NCBI RefSeq assembly: GCF_003609575.1
Contig: NZ_MBTA01000002.1
Span: 62,001-126,000, forward strand
DNA: 64,000 bases
DNA from: Pelobium manganitolerans
GTDB lineage: Bacteria > Bacteroidota > Bacteroidia > Sphingobacteriales > Sphingobacteriaceae
Reading direction: 5' to 3'
Under the pieces are notes generated by a model that saw nothing but the letters and a program-made list of their open reading frames with translations, made no database searches and was not told the origin of the DNA. Both the position numbers and the translations under genes were made by a program. Below, in pieces: positions 33,953-42,900 of the stretch (the first letter of the stretch is position 1; each line of letters begins with the position of its first letter).

Positions 33953-34069
33953 AGACATAAGTAGCAAGACACAAGTAGTAAGACGCTTATCGCAACCAGT
34001 CAGCTCCTAATACTTAACACTTGATACTCCGTACTTGATACTCAATACTCGATACTAAAAAAGAAAAAC
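33953..34069. repeat. Degenerate tandem repeat spacer (TACTTGATACTC-like)
   Basis: The 117-nt spacer between aroA and aroC has an AAGTAGCAAGACAC / AAGTAGTAAGACG pair (33958-33983) and then four imperfect copies of a 10-12-nt unit TACTTGATACTC (34009-34058). It codes for nothing. The unit differs from those of the other two repeat-like spacers. Confidence 0.55.
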
Positions 34070-35158
34070 ATGGCAGGAAATTCATTTGGTCAGCTTTTTA
34101 AGATTACAACCTTTGGCGAATCGCACGGCGTGGCCATTGGCGTAATTGTGGACGGCTGTCCTTCAAATATCCAAGTTGACCTAGAGTTTATTCAGCAAGA
34201 GCTGGATAAACGGAAACCTGGGCAATCAAAAATTACTACACAGCGGAAAGAATCTGATACCGTGCAAATTTTATCGGGAGTTTTTGAAGGCAAAACCACC
34301 GGCACGCCGATAGCGATGCTTATCCCGAATGAAGATCAAAAATCTAAAGATTACGATCATAACAAAGACACTTTCAGGCCTTCTCATGCCGATTTTACCT
34401 ATCAAAGTAAATATGGCATTAGAGACCATCGTGGCGGTGGACGTTCATCGGCACGTGAAACTGCAGCGCGTGTTGCAGCAGGTGCGCTGGCGAAGCTTTT
34501 TTTACAGCAAAAAGGCATTGATGTGGTTGCACATGTAAGCAGCGTAGGTTTTATTGATGCGCCAAAAGCGGAAGTTTTGGATGTCGCAAAATTTGTAACA
34601 CAACGCGAAAGCAATATCGTCCGCTGTGCGGATGCCGCCACGGCCCAAGAGATGATCCACTTGATTGATACCGTGCGTAAAGAAGGCGACACCATTGGCG
34701 GTAAAGTAACTTGCTTTATCAAAAACTGCCCTGTTGGTTTGGGAGAACCGGTTTTTGATAAGCTGCACGCAGACTTAGGTAAGGCCATGCTGAGCATTAA
34801 TGCTGTACATGGTTTTGATTATGGTTCTGGCTTCGATGGCTCAACCATGCGCGGATCGCAACATAATGACATTTTCTTAAACGACGAAAACGGGAAAGTA
34901 ATCACCAGAACAAATTATTCGGGCGGCATTCAGGGCGGCATTTCTAACGGAATGGACATAGATTTTAGGGTTGCGTTTAAACCGGTGGCCACCATTATGA
35001 CCAACCAAGAAACCGTTAACGCTGCCGGGGAAGCCGCGGAGATTAAAGGAAAAGGCAGACACGACCCTTGCGTTGTACCAAGAGCCGTTGCTATTGTTGA
35101 AGCTATGGCGGCTTTAGTCATTGCGGACCATTTGTTGCGTAACGAAGTTTATCATTAA
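34070..35158 (+). CDS. aroC: Chorismate synthase
   Basis: A 362-residue FMN-dependent lyase making chorismate from EPSP, the last shared shikimate step. Motifs include [11 protein letters not shown] near the N-terminus, [20 protein letters not shown] (FMN and substrate site) and the C-terminal [12 protein letters not shown]. The repeat-bearing spacer separates it from aroA; a modest terminator follows. Confidence 0.97.
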   Translation: MAGNSFGQLFKITTFGESHGVAIGVIVDGCPSNIQVDLEFIQQELDKRKPGQSKITTQRKESDTVQILSGVFEGKTTGTPIAMLIPNEDQKSKDYDHNKDTFRPSHADFTYQSKYGIRDHRGGGRSSARETAARVAAGALAKLFLQQKGIDVVAHVSSVGFIDAPKAEVLDVAKFVTQRESNIVRCADAATAQEMIHLIDTVRKEGDTIGGKVTCFIKNCPVGLGEPVFDKLHADLGKAMLSINAVHGFDYGSGFDGSTMRGSQHNDIFLNDENGKVITRTNYSGGIQGGISNGMDIDFRVAFKPVATIMTNQETVNAAGEAAEIKGKGRHDPCVVPRAVAIVEAMAALVIADHLLRNEVYH

Positions 35159-35193
35159 GCTAATCGCAAGGCCTTAACTGATCATTATAGATG

Positions 35194-35224
35194 CCCTAAC
35201 CTTAAAAAGTTGGGGTATTTTGGT
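35194..35224 (+). terminator. Probable terminator after aroC
   Basis: A 7-bp stem (CCCTAAC at 35194-35200, GTTGGGG at 35209-35215, one G-T pair) with an A-rich loop, followed by TATTTT. It lies 36 nt past the aroC stop. A -7-like TACATTTG follows at 35230-35237 and may serve the next gene. Confidence 0.5.
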
Positions 35225-35309
35225 TTATTTACATTTGCTTTAGACGGGTATAAAAGTTGAGGATAACACAGCTCATTATCAATAAAAGCTTGGGGCTTAA
35301 TTTTGTTTA

Positions 35310-35705
35310 ATGATAAAGAACAATCAAACACAAAGGCCGTTGTTTAAACACGTTGGCACATTTGAAGGCGTGAGTATTTACGAAACTAAACTCATAAAAA
35401 CTCATCATGAGCTGTGTTTGCCAAATATCGGGATTTTTGTTTCTGAGGGAGCCTTTTCTGCCGGGCGTGAGTTACCTGTTCTAAAACACGAGTTTGGCCA
35501 CGTATTGCAATATCAGAAGCTGGGGCTGGTGAAGTTTTATTTGAAGATTGGTGTTAGTAGTCTGTTTAGCGCGATACGCAGTCGGTTTTTTAAACATTAT
35601 CATCACCAAAACCACTGTGTAGAGGTAGAAGCTAACCGGCTTGCATTCGATTATTGTAATAAGCCACCAGATTGGGATTTTAAAAACTTTCCCGTGGAAA
35701 TATAG
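35310..35705 (+). CDS. Small HExxH protein, possible metallopeptidase
   Basis: A 131-residue protein with the zinc-protease motif HEFGH in LKHEFGHVLQYQKLG and a downstream EVEANRLAFDY whose Glu could be the third ligand (gluzincin pattern). No signal peptide is visible. It is far shorter than most peptidases of this type and holds little beyond the active-site helices. It may be a minimal peptidase-like domain or an inactive relative. Neighbours give no clue. A TACATTTG at 35230-35237 may be its promoter. Confidence 0.65.
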   Translation: MIKNNQTQRPLFKHVGTFEGVSIYETKLIKTHHELCLPNIGIFVSEGAFSAGRELPVLKHEFGHVLQYQKLGLVKFYLKIGVSSLFSAIRSRFFKHYHHQNHCVEVEANRLAFDYCNKPPDWDFKNFPVEI

Positions 35706-35766
35706 AAAATGCCAATCGTAAAATTGGGCTGGCTTATAAAATGTTGGGCCAGCTTATATTCTTAAA

Positions 35767-35784
35767 TGCGCAAACCATTGCGCA
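35767..35784. promoter_or_regulatory. Short perfect palindrome upstream of the lipoprotein gene
   Basis: TGCGCAA at 35767-35773 and TTGCGCA at 35778-35784 form a perfect 7-bp inverted repeat with a 4-nt centre, about 50 nt before the next start codon. It lacks a T tract. It could be an operator or part of a weak terminator; evidence is structural only. Confidence 0.3.
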
Positions 35785-35834
35785 ACTGATTTTAATGGCA
35801 TTGCATTTGCTTTTTCTTAATTAAAAAACAAGCC

Positions 35835-36098
35835 ATGACAAGAAATTATTTATACTTAGCAACTTTAAGTTTTGCAATGCTTGCAGCAAGCGCCTGCAAT
35901 AACGAAAAAAAGACAGAAGACCACAGAGATACCGTTGTGGTAGAAAAAGAAACAACGCAAGACTCGCCCACACCAAGCCATAATGCGGCAACAGAACCCG
36001 CTACCAACGTCACCGTTGATAAAAACGGAGCCAAGGTTGAAACTAAAAACACCGGAGTAAGCGTATCTAAAGACAGCGTTGCGTTTAAGACGAGGTAG
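35835..36098 (+). CDS. Small lipoprotein of unknown function
   Basis: An 87-residue protein with a lipoprotein-type signal (AASAC, lipidated Cys near 21) and a low-complexity polar tail rich in Thr, Lys, Glu and Val. The end VDKNGAKVETKNTGVSVSKD resembles short beta-repeat tails of other small Bacteroidota lipoproteins. No domain is recognisable. The following 214 bases to the next gene hold a weak -7-like TAAATTTG at 36236-36243 and nothing else I can name. Confidence 0.65.
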   Translation: MTRNYLYLATLSFAMLAASACNNEKKTEDHRDTVVVEKETTQDSPTPSHNAATEPATNVTVDKNGAKVETKNTGVSVSKDSVAFKTR

Positions 36099-36312
36099 TT
36101 GGGGTGGCTTCGCCCTCTCTATAGAACGCAGTATCCATATGTATAAGTCATGTCCGAGATACCTGTTAGCCATTCCCTTGCCTGTTGAGGAAACACCTGT
36201 GGATGTTGCTAAAATCCTAACGCTTCTTCCTTCGATAAATTTGTTATTATTGTAAAATTTTTGGTTGTTTGTAACAACAAAATAAAACACAAAATCGTGT
36301 TGACCTCCAAGG

Positions 36313-37551
36313 ATGAAAATAGGGATACTAGGTGCTGGTATATCCGGGCTCAGCATAGGCAAATTGTTAAGTTCTCAACATGAAGTTGAAATACTTGAGA
36401 GGCATATGGAACCCGGTGGGATTGCGAAAACCAAAAATTTCGATGGGATACCCTATCATACAGTTGGGGGACATTGCTTTAACTCTAAGCATTTAGACGT
36501 TTTAGCTTTCGTTTTTTCCAAGATACTACCCGAAGAAAAGTGGGATTTAATCCAAAGAAAATCTTCCATTCAATTTAAAAACAGAGAAATATCTTATCCA
36601 ATTGAGTTTGCAGTACGAGAAATTCATGCTTTTAATCCAGAGCTGGCGTATAAAATTATAGAAGATTATCTTATAGCCCAACAAGACTTATCAAACGTTC
36701 ACAACTTAGAAGACTGGTTTGTATCCAGTTTCGGTAAGACTTTAGCCGAAGAATATTTTATTCCTTACAATCGTAAGATATGGAATATTGAGCCAAAAGA
36801 AATGTCGCACGAGTGGGTAAAAGAAAAGCTCCCAATTCCTGACCGCAAAGCTTTCATGCAAAGTCTTTTTAACGAATTAAAAGACAACATGAGTCACCGA
36901 CTGTTTTATTACCCAAAGAATAATCAAACGAATACATTCATCAAAGCTTTGGCAGACGGACTAAAAATATTATTCGGTTATAATGTTTTTTCGATAAGAT
37001 ACAGTAATAGGAATAAAAAATGGATTATTAATGACACACAACATTATGATTTAATCATAAACACACTACCGCTGAATATTGTACCCTCTCTGATAGAAAA
37101 CTGTCCCCTAGAAATTGTTGATGAAGCGCAAAAACTGAGATACAACAGAATAACCACAATGTTATGGGAATCTGCACAAACATCGAACACATGGACATAT
37201 ATACCTGAGCCTGAATCGATTTTTCATCGATACATTCATATTAGCAATTTTGCTGGGAGTCAAAAAAGCTACACGATAACTGAAGCCGTCGGAGAAAGGA
37301 GCTACGATGAGATGGCGAACTGCGGACGAAAAGATCCGTTTTTAAAAACTCCCCTTGATCATAATGTTTCGGACCATGCCTATGTTGTCTTTGATAAAAA
37401 TTATAATACGAGCAAAGACACTATATTAAAGTATCTAAAGCAGATTGGCATCTATACACTAGGTCGATTTGGCGAATGGGACTATTACAACATGGACATT
37501 TGTATAAAAAAAAGCTTAGAATTATATAAATTACTACAAGATGAGCATTAG
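36313..37551 (+). CDS. FAD-dependent oxidoreductase of a glycan locus
   Basis: A 412-residue flavoprotein opening with the dinucleotide-binding motif GILGAGISGLSIG (3-15) and EILERHMEPGGIAKT. The body (about 100-200, LEDWFVSSFGKTLAEEYF and YNRKIWNIEPKEMS) resembles the HemY/UDP-galactopyranose-mutase-like amine oxidase group often found in polysaccharide clusters. Reaction and substrate are not deducible. It overlaps the flippase gene by 11 nt and begins the AT-rich glycan island. Codon use is visibly more AT-rich than in the housekeeping genes on either side. Confidence 0.8.
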   Translation: MKIGILGAGISGLSIGKLLSSQHEVEILERHMEPGGIAKTKNFDGIPYHTVGGHCFNSKHLDVLAFVFSKILPEEKWDLIQRKSSIQFKNREISYPIEFAVREIHAFNPELAYKIIEDYLIAQQDLSNVHNLEDWFVSSFGKTLAEEYFIPYNRKIWNIEPKEMSHEWVKEKLPIPDRKAFMQSLFNELKDNMSHRLFYYPKNNQTNTFIKALADGLKILFGYNVFSIRYSNRNKKWIINDTQHYDLIINTLPLNIVPSLIENCPLEIVDEAQKLRYNRITTMLWESAQTSNTWTYIPEPESIFHRYIHISNFAGSQKSYTITEAVGERSYDEMANCGRKDPFLKTPLDHNVSDHAYVVFDKNYNTSKDTILKYLKQIGIYTLGRFGEWDYYNMDICIKKSLELYKLLQDEH

Positions 37552-38962
37552 AAAAAACATTATAAGCAATGTTTTGCTGTCGTCTTCAAAAATTATTTTT
37601 CCTCTATTCACCTTTCCGTACATCACAAGAACACTTTCGGTTGAAAGCTATGGTTCTGTGCTCTTTATAGATGCTTTCACACAATACTTCATAATTTTTT
37701 CAGCTTTAGGCGTTCCTTTTTATGGTATAAGGGAAATCTCTAAAATCAAACATAAACCAGAACTAAGATCAAAATTAGTGTTGGAATTAATTTCAATTAA
37801 ATTATTGCTCGCAATTTGTTTTTCACTGATATTTTTGTTGTTAAAATTCTTTGTTCCAGAGCTTAAAAACAACACCGACTTAATAAAACTTGGGTGCATA
37901 AGTATTATAAGTTCATCTTTTTTGATAGAATGGTTCTATCAAGGAATGGAACTTTACGCATACATCACCAAGCGTTCTGTATTGATTAAAACTCTAAGCG
38001 TGATTTCAGTGTTTTGGCTAATTAAAGCAAACGATGACAAGCTTGTCTACTATTTTATTTTAGTTTTTGCCAACGTAACCAATGCATTTATCAACTTCGC
38101 TTATTACTTAAGAAAATACCATAGTCCAGTCTGCTCAAAACTTGAACTAACAAAGCATTTAAAACCTCTTGCAATCTTGTTTCTTATAAACATCGCGGTA
38201 AGCGCTTATACCTTGTTGAATACGATAATTCTCGGAGTATATACAGACGTTACACAAGTAAGCTATTACGAAGCCAGTTTAAGAATAAGTAAAATTGTCA
38301 CTGTATGCATTGTTTCTGTGGGCGCAGTATTAATTCCGCGAATTACAAGTCTCGGCACAATTGGAAACAAAAACAAAATTAAAGATTTGATGAACATGTC
38401 TTGTAGCATCGTTTTGTTGACTACAATTCCTTTTTGTTGTTTTTGTATGTTGTTTCCGGAGGAGATTCTAAACATTGTGGTTGGAAAAAATTACGGAGAT
38501 ACTGAAAATGCCCTCCGGATTTTGTCTCCTTTACCTCTGATTATCGGTTTATGCAATGTATTCGGAATTCAGTTTCTTATGCCCATTGGAAAAGAAAAAA
38601 AGATATTTCTGGCAACGCTTATGGGTTTTGTGATAAGCTTAATTCTGAACTTTATTCTAACACCGAAAATTGGATATATTGGCGCTAGTATAGCCTGTCT
38701 CTGTGCAGAGTTTACTGTATTCGCAATCGTTTATCAAAACGCACGTCGCGAAATTGAGATTACACTAGACTACGGCTTATTACAACTCATAATATACAGT
38801 TTGGCCATATCTTACTGTATAACTATACCGCTACACAACTTGGTCAGCCGTTTTTTTCAATTATGGGTAATGATAATTTCTTTTGTAACTTGTCTCCTGC
38901 TTTTAAACAGCTATATTAAAAACACATCGTTGTTAAAAATCCTGACTCTTCAGATAAGATGA
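37541..38962 (+). CDS. Wzx-type polysaccharide flippase
   Basis: A 473-residue integral membrane protein of the MATE/MOP superfamily with about 12-14 hydrophobic segments. The N-terminus SNVLLSSSKIIFPLFTFPYI and ESYGSVLFIDAFTQYF is typical of RfbX/Wzx-like flippases, which move lipid-linked oligosaccharide across the inner membrane. It overlaps both neighbours (11 nt and 4 nt), indicating a tightly coupled operon. The glycan it handles is unknown. Confidence 0.9.
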   Translation: MSIRKNIISNVLLSSSKIIFPLFTFPYITRTLSVESYGSVLFIDAFTQYFIIFSALGVPFYGIREISKIKHKPELRSKLVLELISIKLLLAICFSLIFLLLKFFVPELKNNTDLIKLGCISIISSSFLIEWFYQGMELYAYITKRSVLIKTLSVISVFWLIKANDDKLVYYFILVFANVTNAFINFAYYLRKYHSPVCSKLELTKHLKPLAILFLINIAVSAYTLLNTIILGVYTDVTQVSYYEASLRISKIVTVCIVSVGAVLIPRITSLGTIGNKNKIKDLMNMSCSIVLLTTIPFCCFCMLFPEEILNIVVGKNYGDTENALRILSPLPLIIGLCNVFGIQFLMPIGKEKKIFLATLMGFVISLILNFILTPKIGYIGASIACLCAEFTVFAIVYQNARREIEITLDYGLLQLIIYSLAISYCITIPLHNLVSRFFQLWVMIISFVTCLLLLNSYIKNTSLLKILTLQIR

Positions 38963-39903
38963 AAGAAGTTGCACTAGTAATAATTTTTAATCATAATTAT
39001 ACCGCCAACATAAAACCCTTAACACTTTTGTATGGTAACAGGTTTAAGAATATATTTTTTGTGATCCCATTTTACAATGGCAATCTACCGAATGTAATTA
39101 ACGTATTTGAAAAATCCTGCTTCTTTCAAGGTTATATCTCATCAGCACTCAACCAAATAAAAAAAGAAGGTTTTAAATACTATTTAATAATCGGAGACGA
39201 TGTATTTTTAAACCCTAGTATAGAAGAAACTAATTTCAAAAACTTTTTTAATGTTAATGAAGACACAGCGTTTATTCCCGGTCCTTTCCTCTTATCCGAC
39301 CCCTCCGAAACAAGACCCTCGAGACCCTATGCTCCATATTGGAATAGTATTGCCGACGCCCAAAAATTCGATGTTATCCAATTTGGTTTTCATTCAGAAA
39401 AATATTTACCGTCCAAATCTGAAGCGAAGATGCTATTAAATAGACATGGTTTTGACTTTTCCTATAAGATACCGAGGCGCATGTTTTTTCCAAAACCGAT
39501 GATAAGATTTAAAGAAGGCATAAGACATAATTTACAGGGCATTAAACTTTTACTAAAAAACATACCCAATTTAGTATATCCGAAACCTTTAAAATATCCT
39601 CTAATCGGTTCTTATTCCGACGTAATTGTTATCTCGGCAAAACATCAAGAAAACTTCATTAGTTACAGTGGAGCTTTCGCTGCTTTAAATTTGTTTGTCG
39701 AACTCGCACTGCCGACATCAATCGCTTTTGCTTATCCGAAGATAGTTTCAGAAATCGACACCAAATACAAAGGTGAAACATATTGGTACTATAGTCACAA
39801 TGAATGCGAGAAAAAATATAAAAAATCACTACTTTACCTAACAGAAAATTTCCCAATCGACACACTTTATGTCCACCCTATTAAGCTTTCAAAATGGAAA
39901 TAG
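38959..39903 (+). CDS. Unknown glycan-locus protein, possibly a glycosyltransferase
   Basis: A 314-residue soluble protein with no signal peptide. It opens with a hydrophobic strand (VALVIIFNHNYT) and has an acidic LIIGDDVFLNPS near residue 75, reminiscent of the DxD nucleotide-sugar site of GT-A enzymes. Conserved-looking aromatic and proline-rich segments follow (RPSRPYAPYWNSIADAQKFD). I do not recognise a family. It overlaps the flippase gene by 4 nt and ends 4 nt before the preferred PorU2 start, so it is embedded in the operon. A transferase role is inference from context. Confidence 0.6.
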   Translation: MKEVALVIIFNHNYTANIKPLTLLYGNRFKNIFFVIPFYNGNLPNVINVFEKSCFFQGYISSALNQIKKEGFKYYLIIGDDVFLNPSIEETNFKNFFNVNEDTAFIPGPFLLSDPSETRPSRPYAPYWNSIADAQKFDVIQFGFHSEKYLPSKSEAKMLLNRHGFDFSYKIPRRMFFPKPMIRFKEGIRHNLQGIKLLLKNIPNLVYPKPLKYPLIGSYSDVIVISAKHQENFISYSGAFAALNLFVELALPTSIAFAYPKIVSEIDTKYKGETYWYYSHNECEKKYKKSLLYLTENFPIDTLYVHPIKLSKWK

Positions 39904-39907
39904 CGCC

Positions 39908-42900
39908 GTGAATATTTTAAAGTTTACCGGATTGTTGTGTTTCCTTTTTGCCATCACTATATATAATAAAGCTTATGCTCAATCAATTTATGGCAATGAA
40001 TGGTTACACGCTGGGCAATCTTATGCGAAAATTAGAATTAGCGAAAAAGGCATCTACAAAATAACCTACACTCAACTTCAAAATATTGGTTTTTTCGACA
40101 AAAGCACTTCTACCGTTGGAATCCAAATCTTTTATCTCGGAAAAGAAATTCCTTTGCACATTATAGGGGATGAAGACAATGATTTCAATGAAAACGACTA
40201 TATCCTTTTTTACGGAAATCCTGACAATAGTAAAATTGATAGCGATTTATACAAACCTGGCGAACAACCTAATCCAGAAGTGAGTTTATTTGATGATGTT
40301 GCAAGCTATTATATTACCAATAGTTCTAAAAATGCCGGAAAGCGTTATCAGAACCTGAATTTAAGTTCCGCTGGAATTTCGCCGGAAAATGAAATTATCT
40401 ACACGGTCTCGAAAAATTTTTCGAGCCAATACTATCCAGGACAATATGTTTTAGATGTAATGACTTTTTCTGACTACATTGAAGGCGAGGGATATTTAGG
40501 TGAAACTTTCAGTATAGGAACCAGCCAAACCCATACGCTCAGCACACCAAATTTCAACTCATCTAGCACATTTAAACCTGTTTTTGAAAGCTTTGTTGCA
40601 GGCAGATCAAACGCGTCTTCTACGGATCCTTCTGGAAATAACCATCATTTAAAGGTATCTGTAGACAATCTTGTTGTGAAAGACACAAAATTTAAAGGCT
40701 ACAAAACTGTGCGGATAGCGGAGGCGCTTACTACAGTGCTTAATCAAAATACAAACGTCACTTTTAGTTCGATAAACGACATTGGGGCAGTTACAGACTT
40801 CCAAGCGCCATCTTATATTAGGTTGACATACCCGCGAACGCTTAACGCACAGGAAGTAAACTTCTTAGAATTCAAACTAAACAGCAGTAATACAAACTGT
40901 GTTTTAAACTTTACAAACACAGATACGTGGATCAGTAGCTTTGTCATTAACCCCGCTTCTTCTGAGATATATGCTGGTATCAAAAATGCCTCATCCACTA
41001 CGTTTACAGTTAAAAACACTTCTAATACATACATAGTTTTTGATGCTTCCGCTATACGTGCCACCAATCTTGAGGTCTTACAAATAAATTTGGTAAATCC
41101 AAATACAACAGACGCTAAAATGCTAATTGTAACACACCCTTCTTTGGTAGAAAGTTCAAAAAAAATAGCTGCGTATAAGACAACTAGAGGAACAAATACA
41201 TCTGTAATCAGCACTGAAGAGCTTTATAACCAATTTGGATATGGAGTCCACAGCGCTATAGCAATTCGTAATTACTGCAGGTTTTTATTGGAGAAAGCGG
41301 AAACAAAACCAGAGTTTTTGTTTCTGGTAGGTAAAGGATACGAATATGTAAAACAAAATCTAGAAGATGACTTAGTGCCTACTTTTGGATTTCCTGCTTC
41401 TGATATCGGGATTACCTCAAAACTGGAAGACGACAATTTGGCTCCTGCACTTGCCACCGGCAGGCTTCCTGCTAAAAACAGTGCAGACGTTGAGAACTAC
41501 TTAGAGAAAATTAAAATTTTCGAACAGCAACCAAGCGAGCTATGGAGAAAGACAATTATAAATATTACAGGTGGTGGAAACAGTGGTGAAGATACACAAT
41601 TCTCTGCATATTTGAGAAATCTTTCAAAGATATCCGATAAAGAATATTTCGGCTCGCATACCATCACATATTACAAAACTGTCACAGATCCAATTACGGA
41701 TAATCTCACTGAAAAAATCAACAATACGATTGCAACCGGTGCTAGCTTGGTTACTTTTCTGGGTCATGGTAGTACTACTGGAACGGCAGTATCAGTAGGA
41801 CGAGCAAAAGATATAGAAAAAGTGTTATTTTATTACATTAACGGTTGCAGCACAGGGAACGCATTTACTAGTGCTTCTTTAGGCGAAGAGTTTATTTTAG
41901 AAAAACAGCGTGGTGCAATCGGATGGATTGGCACAAGCAGTGAAGGTGTGGCCTCATATTTATCAGGTTTGGCAAATGCGTTTTATCAAAAAACATTTAA
42001 AACCAATTACGGACAATCAGTTGCTTCAAATCTCTCAGCCGGCATTCGTAATTATCAAAATCCAACTGATAATCTTAATAAAATTCATTGTCAACAAACA
42101 ATCTACCTAGGGGATCCTTCACTAAGTTTTTACGCACCTACTAAACCCGACTATGAAATCTCACCGAACAATATTTCAATGGTCGAAAGTAATGCAACGG
42201 CAAGTTCGCCATCTTTTACATTATCATTAATAGTCAAGAACATTGGAAAAGCATTACCAGATTCTGTTAAAGTGGAAGTAATTAGAACACTAAGCGATAA
42301 TACGATTATTAAGTATCCATATCAATCTTTCAACAATCTATACAATACGGATACGCTTCATTTCAACATCCCTAATAGTCTTGCGAACGCTTCCGGCAAC
42401 AATAGGTTTACGATAAAAATAGACCCGGAAAATGAGATATCAGAATTGAATGAATTAAATAATGTCGCCGATTTTTCAATCTATCTTGCTTCGAACGGAA
42501 TAAGTATCATATCGCCTATTCCTTACAGTATTTTGTCCAAAGATAATCTTGAACTAAAAGTACAATCTAATAACTTGTTTACAAAAACAGCTGTCTACTT
42601 GTTTGAAATCGACACAGTAGGTACTTTTGACAGTAACTGGAAAAAAACATCTGGAAAAATTAGCTCCAACTTATTCGCAAGCTGGAAGCCCGATGTGTCA
42701 CTTGAGGCAAACAAAGTATACTATTGGAGAGCAAAACTTGATGCAGAAATAACCGATGGAGGTCAGTGGCAGAATAGCTCATTCACATATATTCCTGATA
42801 GTGAAGAAGGTTGGATCCAAGCTCACCATCATCAATTTTCGGGTATTACTCTAAAAAATATTACAGCCGATTTTAAATTTACAAATACTGTTTTTCCTAT

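Noticed and set aside
33953-34069. Possible CRISPR array
   Set aside because: The units are 10-12 nt, imperfect and adjacent, without regular spacers; no cas genes are near.
36139-36255. A 38-codon open frame in the spacer before the glycan island (MYKSCPRYLLAIPLP...)
   Set aside because: No recognisable motif, and both strands are open over part of it, so coding potential cannot be claimed.
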